Below are positions 50,262-61,500 of a stretch of DNA of 64,000 nt, piece by piece (positions within the stretch are counted from its first letter, which is position 1; the number at the start of each line of letters is the position of its first letter). The position numbers and the translations under genes were made by a program. Source of the stretch: Ecdyonurus torrentis (taxonomy: Eukaryota; Arthropoda; Insecta; Ephemeroptera; Heptageniidae); the NCBI GenBank assembly GCA_949318235.1, contig OX439134.1, forward strand, positions 16,720,634 to 16,784,633. Direction: 5' to 3'. The notes under the pieces are model-generated. The model made no database searches. It was not told the origin of the DNA and saw only the letters and a program-made list of their open reading frames with translations.

Positions 50262-53200
50262 ATGATAAGTGTATTAGGTAACAATTTTGTGTTCTTTTAT
50301 TTAAAATAAATTTATAATTGAAAACGTGCACGGAAAACATAAATTTAAGAAATTATTCAGTTCCATAGAAGTAACTGTTCTATACAAACCAATGGTTGAA
50401 AATAGTTTAAAGAGTAATTTGTTAATATGAAGGCGTAGAACACCTTGAACAAAAAAGTTGTGTAATATCCTAACAAACCTGAAAATCAACGTTGATTTGG
50501 CCGGAGTCATTGATTTCTAATTTATTTTACATTCACAAAATGATACTGGCGGTCACTGACGTCACAGTTCACCCGGTTTACATGCACTTAAAACAAGCGA
50601 GCTGTGACGTCAGTGACCGCAAGCGGCATTTTGTGAATGGAAAATAAAATAGAAATCAATAACTCCGGCCAAATCAATGTTGATTTTTAGGTTTGTTAGG
50701 ATATTACATAACTTTTTTGTTCAAGGTGTTCTACGCCTTAAACATCATTTCTTAAAAAAACTTTGTATCTATCTAAAAAAAACTATTTAAAAAAAAGAAG
50801 TCTAAATAGTAACTTTTTAGTTACTTTTTTCCGTGTGCCTGTTTCAAAAATGTTTCTGTTTTGTAATTAAGTTTTGATATTCATACTGTATCATGTTAAA
50901 TACAGCTAATTTAAAAAAAGAAAGTTATATTTTATTCCTAGTATATTTCAATACTCTATAAATAATCGTAAACCTCAACGGTAAAAATAAATACGACGTG
51001 TCTGGTAATGTTTTACGTTTCTAGTTTAATATTATATTTTTAACTTTCAGGTCTACTTGCTCTGCTTGCTCACTCAGGGTTTGCTCAGGGTCCTCAAGTA
51101 ACAGTGCCAGGTCAGGGTGTGTTAGAAGGAGCAATAAGTAGCTCATGGATAAATAATAGACCTTATTTTGAGTTCCAAGGAATACCCTTTGCTAGCCCTC
51201 CAATTGGAGCTAGGAGATTCCAGGTAAATAATAAATATTATTGTTTTACAAATATTTATGACAAACGGTGAACGACTTGGGAAGGCATCAGTCAAATAAG
51301 AAACCTTATTTTAAAATAATCCCTATATAAAATAAAATTTTATCACGCAAAAAAAAAAAAAAAAAAAATCGTTTAATTATGTGTGTTTAATTGATTAATT
51401 ATTTTGAAACCAGTGTCGCTCGTAAACCCTGTTTTCTTCAATCAAAAAATGCACATCGCATTCGCATACCCATAGGTGATCGTCATTTTGTAGTAACAGA
51501 AAACATGGTATACGAACAGCATTATTACTAACTTTAATTAAACTCGTAATTAAAATTTGGCGCTAAAATTTGAATTTTTACATTTACATGAAATCTTCCT
51601 TATCTTCACTGTGGAATATCTTAAATATTTGATCGTTTTTACATGTGTTTGGCGTAACTAAATTTTAAGTTACATTTCATATTAAATTTGCTATATACAA
51701 GTTAATTTTATATTTTGCGACCGTTTAATTTGTAAGATATCAGCTCGACATCTTAAGCAAGATTTTGTAAATTAGATTAATATACTCCAACGATATATCG
51801 ACCTTGCCTTAATGTGCTACATATATGTTAGCCACCTGCACCACCTCAGCCATGGTCAGGAGTCTTGAATGCCACAAGAAGAGGACAAATTTGTCCTCAA
51901 ACTGGAACTGGTGCTAAGGCTAAGTTTTGGGACTTTCAAAATTCTAATCATGAAGATTATGATGTCCAAGCCAATGAGGGACCTGAAGATTGTCTCTTCT
52001 TGCATATATTTACACCACAGGTTAGTATGGATGATGGAATACTATACCAAATTGAGATGTTTATTACCTTTCTTACTTGAACGTATGCGTTCATATTGTA
52101 CTAAAAAAAGAATTTCTATTGGTATATGAGAATAACATGTATATATTATTATACAGTTTTGAGTCCACTGAGATCTCCATCTGATTGCATTGAATGGCCA
52201 TAAGCCAATAGAAATTCATTTTAAAGTAAAATGACCGTACACTTAACAGCTTTCATGTAACTTTTATGCAATGTATAAGTGTACGTAGAGAAAAATAGAT
52301 ACATAATAACTATGCTAGCCGAATTTTAGAATTTTTTTTTTTGGTATATCAAATAACAATTATGATAGATAGCATAAGATATGTGTTAAACTACATAATT
52401 ATTTATGCAATTCTGAAATTGCAATAATTATGCATGATGAACTGAAAGTAAATGAACAATGTTCTGAACACGAGAGAATCATTGCAAAACTGTATGATTT
52501 TTCATCTCTTTCCTTTGAGCTCTCTCACCCTCACCCCAACCCCCCGCCCCACTCACTCTCGTACTCTACTGATGTAATGCAATGTTACCAAATGTACAAT
52601 ATTCCCATAAGCCTAAGGTCAGTAAAAATTTTCATTTACAATCGGTACATAAAATTAAAGTAGCATAAATAATGTTTGTTTTTTTTTAATTTTTTTTTTT
52701 TTTTTACAGACAGCCGTAGCAAATTTGCCCGTAGTAGTTTACATCCATGGTGGTTCTTTTACAACAGGTTCCTCGTGGATTTATGATGGTTTTAAATTCA
52801 TGGACTATGACGTTGTTTTAGTTGTTCCTCATTATCGTTTGGGACCTCTTGGTAAGTTAATCATATTATGTTACAGTAAAATTGTGATTCATACCATTTT
52901 ATTTTCTTTAGGTTTTCTCAATCTGGCTAATAACCAAATTGCCGGTAACGCGGGTATGTTGGACCAAGTAGCGGCTTTGCAATGGGTAAACCAACATATT
53001 GGGTTGTTTGGAGGTGACAATAATAGAGTCACTGTCATGGGAGAGAGCGCAGGAGGTGCTGCATCATCTCTACTGGCCATCAGTCCTCTGTCTACAGGTT
53101 GGTCATAATAATAATGAAATATTTAAAGCCATAGACCAGATAAAACAACATGTGCTTTTTAATGAATATATACGAAATAGAATCTTCAAAACTGATGACA

Positions 53201-53709
53201 ATTTTTACAAGAATATGAATGTAGCCCCGCAAGAGAGCGTGAAAATACTGTAAAGTATGCAATTTAATTGACTATTCATGTTTATGACGTCAGAAACATC
53301 CAAAAATTAGTATGAAAATGTTGTGCGGGCTGCATAAATCGAAAATTCTGATCACTGCTATGGAGCTACAGTTGAGTTTTGAAACCAACTCATGTTATTT
53401 ATGTAAATTCCATCAAGTGTTTTGTGATATAAATGCTTATGGTTTTCTTTGGTTTATTCCTTTAAGAGGATCCTATACTCAAATCCAATAGATATTTATT
53501 GAGATTGAAGCTTAACTTATTATGACCTTTTTGCACCCCCACAAACAAAGGTTAGTATATTATAGTTATAGACAACATTTAAAATTTGTGACGTCACAAA
53601 ATCCAGATCTACAATATAAATTGTAAAGCGTGCCTTCTTGACAAGTTTTTATCCAGTTTAAAATATAAAGGTTCCATCTTGTAATTTATTAATGATTTTT
53701 TTAAACACA

Positions 53710-53742
<33 letters not shown>

Positions 53743-54235
53743 CAATTTTCTGAATATTATACTTTAAGTATGAACACTATATATACATTTTTATGTTGAA
53801 TTCACAGGATTATTCCAGCAGTATATATCTCAAAGTGGCTTCGTTGCTGCACAGTGGGCCATAGATAGAGAATACTTGAGAGCTGCCAATGATATTGCGC
53901 AGTTGATTGGATGTACAGACTTTAGCAATGCTGGACTTACGAGTTGTTTCATGGCAGTGGACGCTATGGAACTTGTTGTGGCGTTTGATACTTTTATTGT
54001 AAGTGAAGTAAATGTGATTAAAATATTCATTTAAGTTTTAATAAGACAGTATAGTTACTGCTTACCAATAATTGATTAATTAAGTTTTACTGTCTTTTTT
54101 GTATATGTTTTTAACAGTGATAATCATATCAAAGTAAATTAAACGTTTTATTTTTATTTTGTTCTTATTGTCATTTGATTTTTATTTCTTGTTAGTGTTA
54201 GGTGTAAAAGTGAACCAATCATATCGTTTCATTGT

Positions 54236-54317
<82 letters not shown>

Positions 54318-54880
54318 ATCTATCTATCTCTCTTCTTTTTTAAATGCCAGAATAAAGAAAAATAGCTCAATGATATTATTATTAATTTAAATTAGTCAAA
54401 CAAATATAATATTATAAAATACATTTCTTTTTTTTTATATATTTTAAACAAAATTATTTAGTAATGTTGTATAATAAATAAAATTCAAGGACAATGAAAA
54501 CAAAGCCGGACGATCAGAATTTGCAGGAACTACTCCTACAATTCAAACTACTGGATCTGTAAGATTTTTAGAGCAGGAGCCTTCAGAAATACTTGAACAA
54601 GGAACATACCAGCATAAGACTGCTTTGATTGGCAGTAATAAGCACGAGGGGACCGTAGTCTACGAAAGTAAGGAAGATAATAATATCAGTAAAATATTTA
54701 AGCTTACAATATAATCCCATTTAAACATTTATTTTTCATTCAAAGGATTGTATAACGGATACATGGTTCCGAATAATTTACAAGGAGATGAAGCATTTTT
54801 AAAAAGAGGTTTTACTAATTTTCTACTTGATTTCTTTGGTAAGTAATCCTTTAAAAATACTTGAGGAGGCCCTGGCCTCA

Positions 54881-54912
<32 letters not shown>

Positions 54913-55776
54913 AAATGTAACATTCATCATTTGTACACATATTATGCCCATTAACCTTTCTGTAGCCTCAAAAAATATTGATAAAAAAACTGTAAAGTAG
55001 GTAACTTTAGGAATTCATGACGTCATAACTTTTCGATCTACAATAGAAATTGTTGCACGGGTTGTCTACTTTACAAGTTTTCTACCCAGTTTGTGCCAGT
55101 ACTGAAGGGTTAAGGGACATTATTTGTGTATGTAGATAATAGCCCTATCATATGATTTTTTTTTATTTTTGACCAGAATCTCTTGATTAAATATACTTTA
55201 ATTTTTTTTAATAAATAATTCTAAAACACTAAATTGAAGTGTAAATATTGATTCTAAAGGAAACAAAAGTTATTATAAAACAGACCACAGCGCTGCTGAA
55301 ATTGAGTGAGCGACTCTCATGAAATACATTTTGCAAGCACAAAAAGTTGAGAGAGTAGCTGTGTCTTCAAGAGCAAGTGCATAATGATTGGCTGCTTTGA
55401 AAAAAAGACCCTCGCTCATAAAGTTGTTCTTTTTTCCGTCGTTTAGAACGGAGATGTATAAGTAGAGATTTATTTCTTACTCATTTCTAAACAAAGGAGG
55501 AAAATGTAAAAAATTAAAGTGCATTTTTGTTTCTTCAGCAAAGCCAATCATTATTTAAGTTCATAGCTCTTCTTTATTTTATTTTGCAGATTCAACTAGA
55601 ATTTACTTAACAAAACTATTAGGCTTATAAATAAATAATTTCATGTTTTTATTGTTGCATAATACAGGTTCAAAGGATCAAGGAGAGACACTTGCTGTTG
55701 GAGTAGAAAAAGCTTTCATAGAACTACAAAACATGGGAAATCTGACTAACATGGCACCAGGAATAATTGACGTAAG

Positions 55777-55811
<35 letters not shown>

Positions 55812-57029
55812 CAAAACTATACAAACAAAATTAATATCATCAATTTTTTTTATAGTTTTCTGGCTCTATGTACCTCAAAGGACCTGGATTTGATCAGGCA
55901 TTGTTCAATTCCAAATTTGCCAACACGTATATGTACACATTTGATTATTTAGGAGATGATACGCTTTGGCTTTTATACGGTGATCCTGCAGTAACACCCG
56001 GAGGTAAAAATAACATTGTTATACTTATGTAAAAATAATAATAATAATTAAATAAATAAAAGTGCAGAACCAGCGAGTATAAAATAATAATAATGCTTAG
56101 AAACAAATGATTTTACAATGGAACCTACAAGAGCTATACAATACATCTATTTGCATGTTTCTCAGTAATATTTATTTTTATTACAGGTGTGTGCCACGCT
56201 AATGAGCTAATACTTCTCTTCAAAATACCTGGATTTGTATTATCTGATAGAGATAAAGCAATGGCAAACAAAATGGTTCAAATTTGGACCAATTTCATTA
56301 TTTATGGGTGAGTCTGTTTTGTACCTATATTTATTTTATATAAGTCTAATTTTACCACACGTTTTAACTTGTTCCTTTCACTAAAACTTGTTCAAATTAA
56401 AAAATCTTGTTGAGTTTATTATTATTATTATTATTAATTTTTATTTTATGAAGATATGCAGTTTTAAGTGTTTTAAAGTTTCTGCAGCTAGCAATAATAA
56501 AACATTTAAAATATCTTAATTTAGCATTTTCTGGAAATATTAAATTATGCAATTAATGCTGCATTAATGTCACTATAGCACAAATGTTACTAAATTAGAA
56601 CATGCAGTATAAAAAAATTGGTATGAAACATAAAATTTATGTTATGTAGCATAATTATATAGCATAAGTTATGCTGTATTGCACAAATTGTGCTGATACT
56701 AATCTAGCACAATTATTACGTATTTATTTTTATCCGTATATGAGGCCAAAATTAACATAAAACTAATAATAATAAATCTTTGTCTATGACGTTTCTTGAT
56801 TATGTGAATTTTTCTATTTTATTTAACTTTGCTAATATTTGTTTGTGTATTTTAAAAATATTTCAGACAACCGAACCCCTCGGTCAACCCAGTGCAAGGC
56901 ATGCCATCCTGGCCTACTTTTTCTTTAACTCAGGATAACTACATGAGATTAAACGAGATATTTGAACTTAAACAACAATTTACAGCTAACGAATACTTCA
57001 TAGGAAAGGCAGAGAACTTCCCATGGTAG
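50262..57029 (+). CDS. EstB: secreted type-B carboxylesterase, complete, 12 exons
   Basis: Second tandem paralogue, same predicted reaction as EstA. Exons: 50262-50277, 51051-51223, 51832-52020, 52710-52851, 52912-53097, 53808-53998, 54490-54667, 54746-54838, 55668-55771, 55856-56003, 56187-56307, 56867-57029. Every exon has the same length and phase as its EstA counterpart, again giving 567 aa. The signal peptide starts MISVLG and continues LLALLAHSGFA. HGG 139-141, Ser219 in GESAGG, Glu352 in NKHEG and His477 in GVCHANEL are intact. It differs from EstA and EstC just after the conserved YISQSG: residues 247-248 are Phe-Val instead of Thr-Ala. In cholinesterases this stretch lies near the acyl pocket, so specificity may differ (inference). 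Intron 4 is only 60 bp. Intron 5 carries a TTAAAG-type MITE, intron 1 a hairpin element, and the 3' UTR another MITE. No frameshift or stop is seen. Confidence 0.92.
50428..50742. mobile_element. Foldback family 2, full copy in EstB intron 1
   Basis: Arms AAGGCGTAGAACACCTTGAA and TTCAAGGTGTTCTACGCCTT, with GTCACTGACGTCAC in both arms. Confidence 0.75.
52096..52250. mobile_element. MITE family 7 in EstB intron 3
   Basis: Shares TTTCTATTGGTATATGAGAA and CTCCATCTGATTGCATTG. It lies in the same intron of EstB as the EstA copy, but at a different position. Confidence 0.55.
52283..52440. mobile_element. MITE family 6 in EstB intron 3
   Basis: AAAATAGATACATAATAAC and AGCATAAG-type words between a family 7 MITE and a C-rich repeat. 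Confidence 0.4.
53123..53465 (-). mobile_element. MITE family 1, copy 7, in EstB intron 5
   Basis: TTAAAGCCATAGACC to TCCTTTAA. It accounts for about half of EstB intron 5. EstA and EstC lack an element at this site. Confidence 0.75.
54239..54333. repeat. (CT)n microsatellite, EstB intron 6
   Basis: CT units ending in TATC units. Confidence 0.95.
54870..55135. repeat. MITE-like repeat in EstB intron 8
   Basis: Partner of 34380-34620, with an internal CATGACGTCATAAC. Confidence 0.45.
56540..56740. mobile_element. MITE family 6 in EstB intron 11
   Basis: ATGCAATTAATGCTGC start, ATTATTACGTATTTATTTTT end. Confidence 0.5.
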
Positions 57030-57051
57030 AATGTTTTGTTACAAATACACG

Positions 57052-57197
57052 CACGGACATTTAACTTAAAAATGAAATTTTTATTGGCATATAAGAATAA
57101 TTGTAATTAGATAGAATTTTGCGTCAACTAAAATCTCCATCTGATTGTATGGCCATAATCCTACTAGAAATTCAATTTTAAGTAAAAATGTCTGTAA
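57052..57197. mobile_element. MITE family 7 in EstB 3' flank
   Basis: Starts 22 bp after the EstB stop. TTTAACTTAAAAATGAAATT to AATTTTAAGTAAAAATG. Confidence 0.6.
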
Positions 57198-57256
57198 CAT
57201 GTTGTTTATCAATATTTTCACTATATTTTTATATACAAAAAAAAACTTTACAAAGC

Positions 57257-57262
57257 AATAAA
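57257..57262 (+). terminator. EstB candidate polyadenylation signal
   Basis: First clear AATAAA after the EstB stop at 57027-57029. If it is used, the 3' UTR contains the MITE at 57052-57197. Confidence 0.4.
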
Positions 57263-58019
57263 GAAATATAATTAGAATTGAAAATATTAATAAATATGTT
57301 TATTTTCTTTTTACAACTTCAAATAGATGAATATGATATTAAACAATTGGTAAAATAGAAATGCTTTATTAAAGAAAGTTACTACTTATCATTCTTTTAC
57401 TGAAAGCGTTAAGTCATGCGCGTTTTTATTTTTATATTTTTGTCCATACAATTTGGCAGTTAATTTTATAACTAAAGAAAATAATCCTTTTTTAAGAGAC
57501 GAGGTTATACAGCTCTTAATGAAAAAAAATTATTTTAGGAGATTACAATATTTCTAAATAATAACGATAATTTTCTTTACAAAATAATTTTTTTTCTGGG
57601 CAACGCCAATATTCTAAAGTAGGTTAATATTTTGTTTTAAATTTTAGGTTTAGTTGAAAAAAAAAGTAGTAACAGCACTTACAATTTTACTGTTACAGTG
57701 AAATTTAAATCTATGTTTATTTATAAAACCACATATAAAAAAATTAACGTGGCTTTATGGGTGATAGATTACAATGATTTTTTGAGTAAAAAGTTAAATA
57801 AAATTATATCCACATTATCATTTGAGTTTTTTTGTAAAGCCAAAATTTTTGTAATAGAATAACTTTATAAAATAATAACACAAACAAAACAAAGAAAAAC
57901 TCATCAATTTGTTGGTATTATTTATTTATATACATATTAGAAGAGTCAGCATCTGGTTTAATAAAAATAAATTCGCGAAAGAACTTTGTCTCTTTCATAT
58001 TAAAAATTTAAGGTTTTGC

Positions 58020-58328
58020 TATAGGGTGTATGCAGATGACGTCATATTTATTGCGCTTGGAGGCCATACTGGAGTAGTACAAAACATTGCTCAGCATAGG
58101 AAAAAATTAATTTTATCCAATTTTCTTTGGGAAATCAATTAATTTTTTATTATTGTAATTTTTCTCACAAACTTGAGATACTAATTCAACATATTTACAG
58201 CATCAATGCTCTCAAAAATATTACATAGTGGTTTTAAACTGGCAAAAATGATTTTTTTCTTTATGCCACCCATGTTATTGAGCTATCCAACATGGCGTCG
58301 ACTTTAAGATAAATGCCTTGAACCTATT
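58020..58328 (+). mobile_element. MITE family 5 copy upstream of EstC
   Basis: TATAGGGTGTATGCAGATGA start, with TGACGTCA. It ends about 125 bp before the GATA pair of EstC. Confidence 0.7.
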
Positions 58329-58453
58329 AATTGCCGCATGAGCAGTAAGTTAATTTTTCAGGCTCAAGGTCTTTTGTTTAGTTTGTCATTTCAAATTTCA
58401 TATCTTATTATGTTAGAAGCACTGATAACATTTTCATGTGCTGTATGACACTT

Positions 58454-58474
58454 TGATAAGAGTGCATTTTATCA
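58454..58474. promoter_or_regulatory. Inverted GATA-site pair upstream of EstC
   Basis: TGATAAG (58454-58460) and TTATCA (58469-58474) form an inverted pair about 25 bp before the TATA box. GATA factors drive gut and fat-body genes in arthropods, so this is a candidate enhancer. The motif is common in AT-rich DNA. Confidence 0.4.
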
Positions 58475-58496
58475 ATAAAAACATGTTTTTCTAATC

Positions 58497-58536
58497 TATA
58501 TAAAAAGTTATTAGATTTGCAAGGAAAATTCACTTT
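58497..58536 (+). promoter_or_regulatory. EstC core promoter: TATA box plus initiator-like site
   Basis: TATATAAAAAG at 58497-58507 lies 82 bp before the EstC ATG. A TTCACTTT initiator-like match at 58529-58536 would put the start near 58532. The spacing suits RNA polymerase II. No transcript evidence is available here. Confidence 0.6.
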
Positions 58537-58578
58537 AATATTATACGCACCGTAGTGTGTAAAGATATCAGCTACAGA

Positions 58579-61500
58579 ATGATTACTTTATTGGGTAATT
58601 TTATTCTCTATTTATTAATATTTACCGATTTTAATGCATAATATATATGTTGACCCAAACCTTTAAAATTTATTTATTTATTATTCTATCACTAGATATT
58701 TTTATTCTTAATTGATTTTTTTTTATGAATTATTAATTTTTTTTTGTGTGCTTACAATGCAAAAAGTTGAATCAACATATTTCATTGTACGATATTTATA
58801 CTACCAAATTATTTTCTTATTTTAATAAAATAATATTTACAAGTCAATGTTCTTGTAGCAATTTCAGGTTTAGTTGCTCTGCTTGCACACTCAGGGTTAG
58901 CTCAGGGTCCTCAGGTAACAATTCCAGGTCAAGGTGTGCTTGAGGGAGCAGCCAGCAGCTCATGGATAAATAATAGACCTTACTTTGAGTTCCAAGGAAT
59001 ACCTTTTGCAAGCCCTCCAACTGGAGCTAGGAGATTCCAGGTAAAGCTGATAAGTAACTTTCAATTACGAGTATTTCAAGTAAGATTGAAAATAGTTTTT
59101 TTACCCTCCTTTTTATTTTTATGTTATGTATCAATATTTCCATTTTTTGTTTAAATTGTTTTATTATATATATATATTTTTGTCCTTCAATGGTTAAATA
59201 CATTATTTTTTTTATAATTACTATTTTGGGGGTTGGGTGTATAAGTTGTATTCTAGCCTAAATTTGACCCCCCTCCCAAAAAAATGTTTTTTTTTTAATC
59301 ACTACAATAATCTTATCTAATTTAGTTATTTATTTATAAGTAAAATTGCTTATATTTTACCATGAACTGACCTTGCCTTAATATATATTTTTTATATTTT
59401 TTTTTTAGCCACCTGCACCACCACAGCCTTGGGCAGGAGTTTTAAATGCCACAAGAAGAGGACAAATTTGTCCTCAAACTGGCATTGGTGCCAAGGCTAA
59501 TTTTTGGGACTTCCAAAGTTTTAAATCTGACGAGTATGACGTTCAAGCTACTGAGGGACCTGAGGACTGTCTCTTCTTGCATGTCTTTACACCACAGGTT
59601 AGAAAGTACACTTAAAAAACAAATATCTACTATTTACCACAGATGTTCATAGAGTATCCACGTAGATCGTAAATCAAAGAAAAACAGAATTTTTACCCTT
59701 TTAATACAACTAGAAAAGGTTATAGTTTAGATGCCACTATTATAAATACCATAATGTTACATATTACCCCAATTCCTTTACTTGAACCAATGGCCAAACT
59801 CCAGTTATTCGTTATATTTAGGTAAGACCCCATGCACTTACAGTACATGTGTTGCAAAATAGTACCTATATATACTAATCGATGTTAACAGTCGAAATTT
59901 ACGAACTATACTTTACAAATTTCAATGAAAATGAATGATCTACAGTTAGCGCTTCTATACGGAAAGAATAAATTACGTAATTTATGCTACATTTATCTCA
60001 ATCTAGCATAATTAATACTGAATTAGAACAATATAATTATTTATGCTCTACAATGTAATATTTATGCAATGTAACATAGTAATTATGCAGTGTAGCATAA
60101 ATTATGCTGTATCGAACAAATTGTGCTAAAGGAGCTATCATAACTATTACGTAGTTATTTTTGTCCGTTAATACGCGTATTAAAGGAGAACTAGATGGGT
60201 GAACTAAGAATTTGAAATGTGTAGATCGGTCATTTTTAACCAAATTTAGTGTAGTTTGTTCACTTCGAAGGATAAGCATCTTTTTGTACCTATGCATTGG
60301 TAGAGAATAGGCCAAGTTACTGAGCTACAATACTGTATTATTGCCCTATAACAAAAACATTCCCTAACTTTGAGGTACCATAAATTGTACGTATCAGATA
60401 ATTGATAAATTATTTTTACAGACAGACGTAGCAAATTTACCAGTCGTAGTTTTCTTCCATGGTGGTTCATTTGTGACTGGTTCCTCGTGGATTTATGATG
60501 GTTTTAAATTCATGGATTATGACGTTGTTTTAGTTGTACCACATTATCGATTGGGACCTCTTGGTAAGTTAATAATTTATTATGTTACAGTAAAATTGTG
60601 ATTTATACCATTTTCTTTTCTTTAGGTTTTCTCAATCTGGCTAATAACCAAATTGCCGGTAACGCGGGTATGTTGGACCAAGTAGCGGCTTTACAATGGG
60701 TTAACCAACATATTGGGCTGTTTGGAGGTGACAAGAATAGAGTGACTGTCATGGGAGAGAGCGCAGGAGGTGCTGCCTCATCTCTACTGGCCATCAGTCC
60801 TCTGTCTACAGGTTGGTCAAAATAATAAATAATAATTGAGCCTTTATGTAATTATAAGAAAACATTTAAGGGTTGCATTTATATATAAGCTTGTATTTAA
60901 AAAAAATTATATATATATATATATAAATAATAATAATAAAACTTAAAAACTTTATGATGCCATTTGAAAAAATAGCTACCGATTAAAAAAATTACTTTCA
61001 GATAAGAGAGAAAATGATTTCTGAAATTAAGGTGGTATCTTATTGGTCTTAAACTTAAAAAATTTGCAATTTAAAAACTAACATGGTAACAATGACCCGT
61101 TTTTGTTTTTGTTTTTGTTTTTTTTTTTGTTTTTTTTTTTTTTTTCTTATTTTGAAATTACTCTATTCTTAATTTCACTGTGCAAAATTTCAGATTTTCC
61201 TTTCTTTACAAAGTTTTAGTTTACGTGTCATGTGAATGCTACTTGACTGCAATTTTCACAAAATAAAGAAATAACGAGAGAGTAATTGTTGTGTTATAAT
61301 TGACAGGTTTATTCCAGCAGTACATATCTCAAAGTGGAACAGCTGCAGCACAGTGGGCTCTCGATAGAGAATACTTGCGAGCTGCTAATGATATAGGACA
61401 ACTGATTGGATGTACAGACTTTAGCAATGCTGGACTTACGAGTTGTTTCATGGCAGTAGACGCTATGGAACTTGTCGTGGCTTTTGATACTTTTATTGTA

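Noticed and set aside
58746..58943. Cys/Ser-rich ORF over EstC exon 2
   Set aside because: Wrong frame of the esterase signal-peptide exon.
60037..60470. Two minus-strand ORFs in EstC intron 3
   Set aside because: They overlap a family 6 MITE and the antisense of esterase exon 4; no domain recognised.
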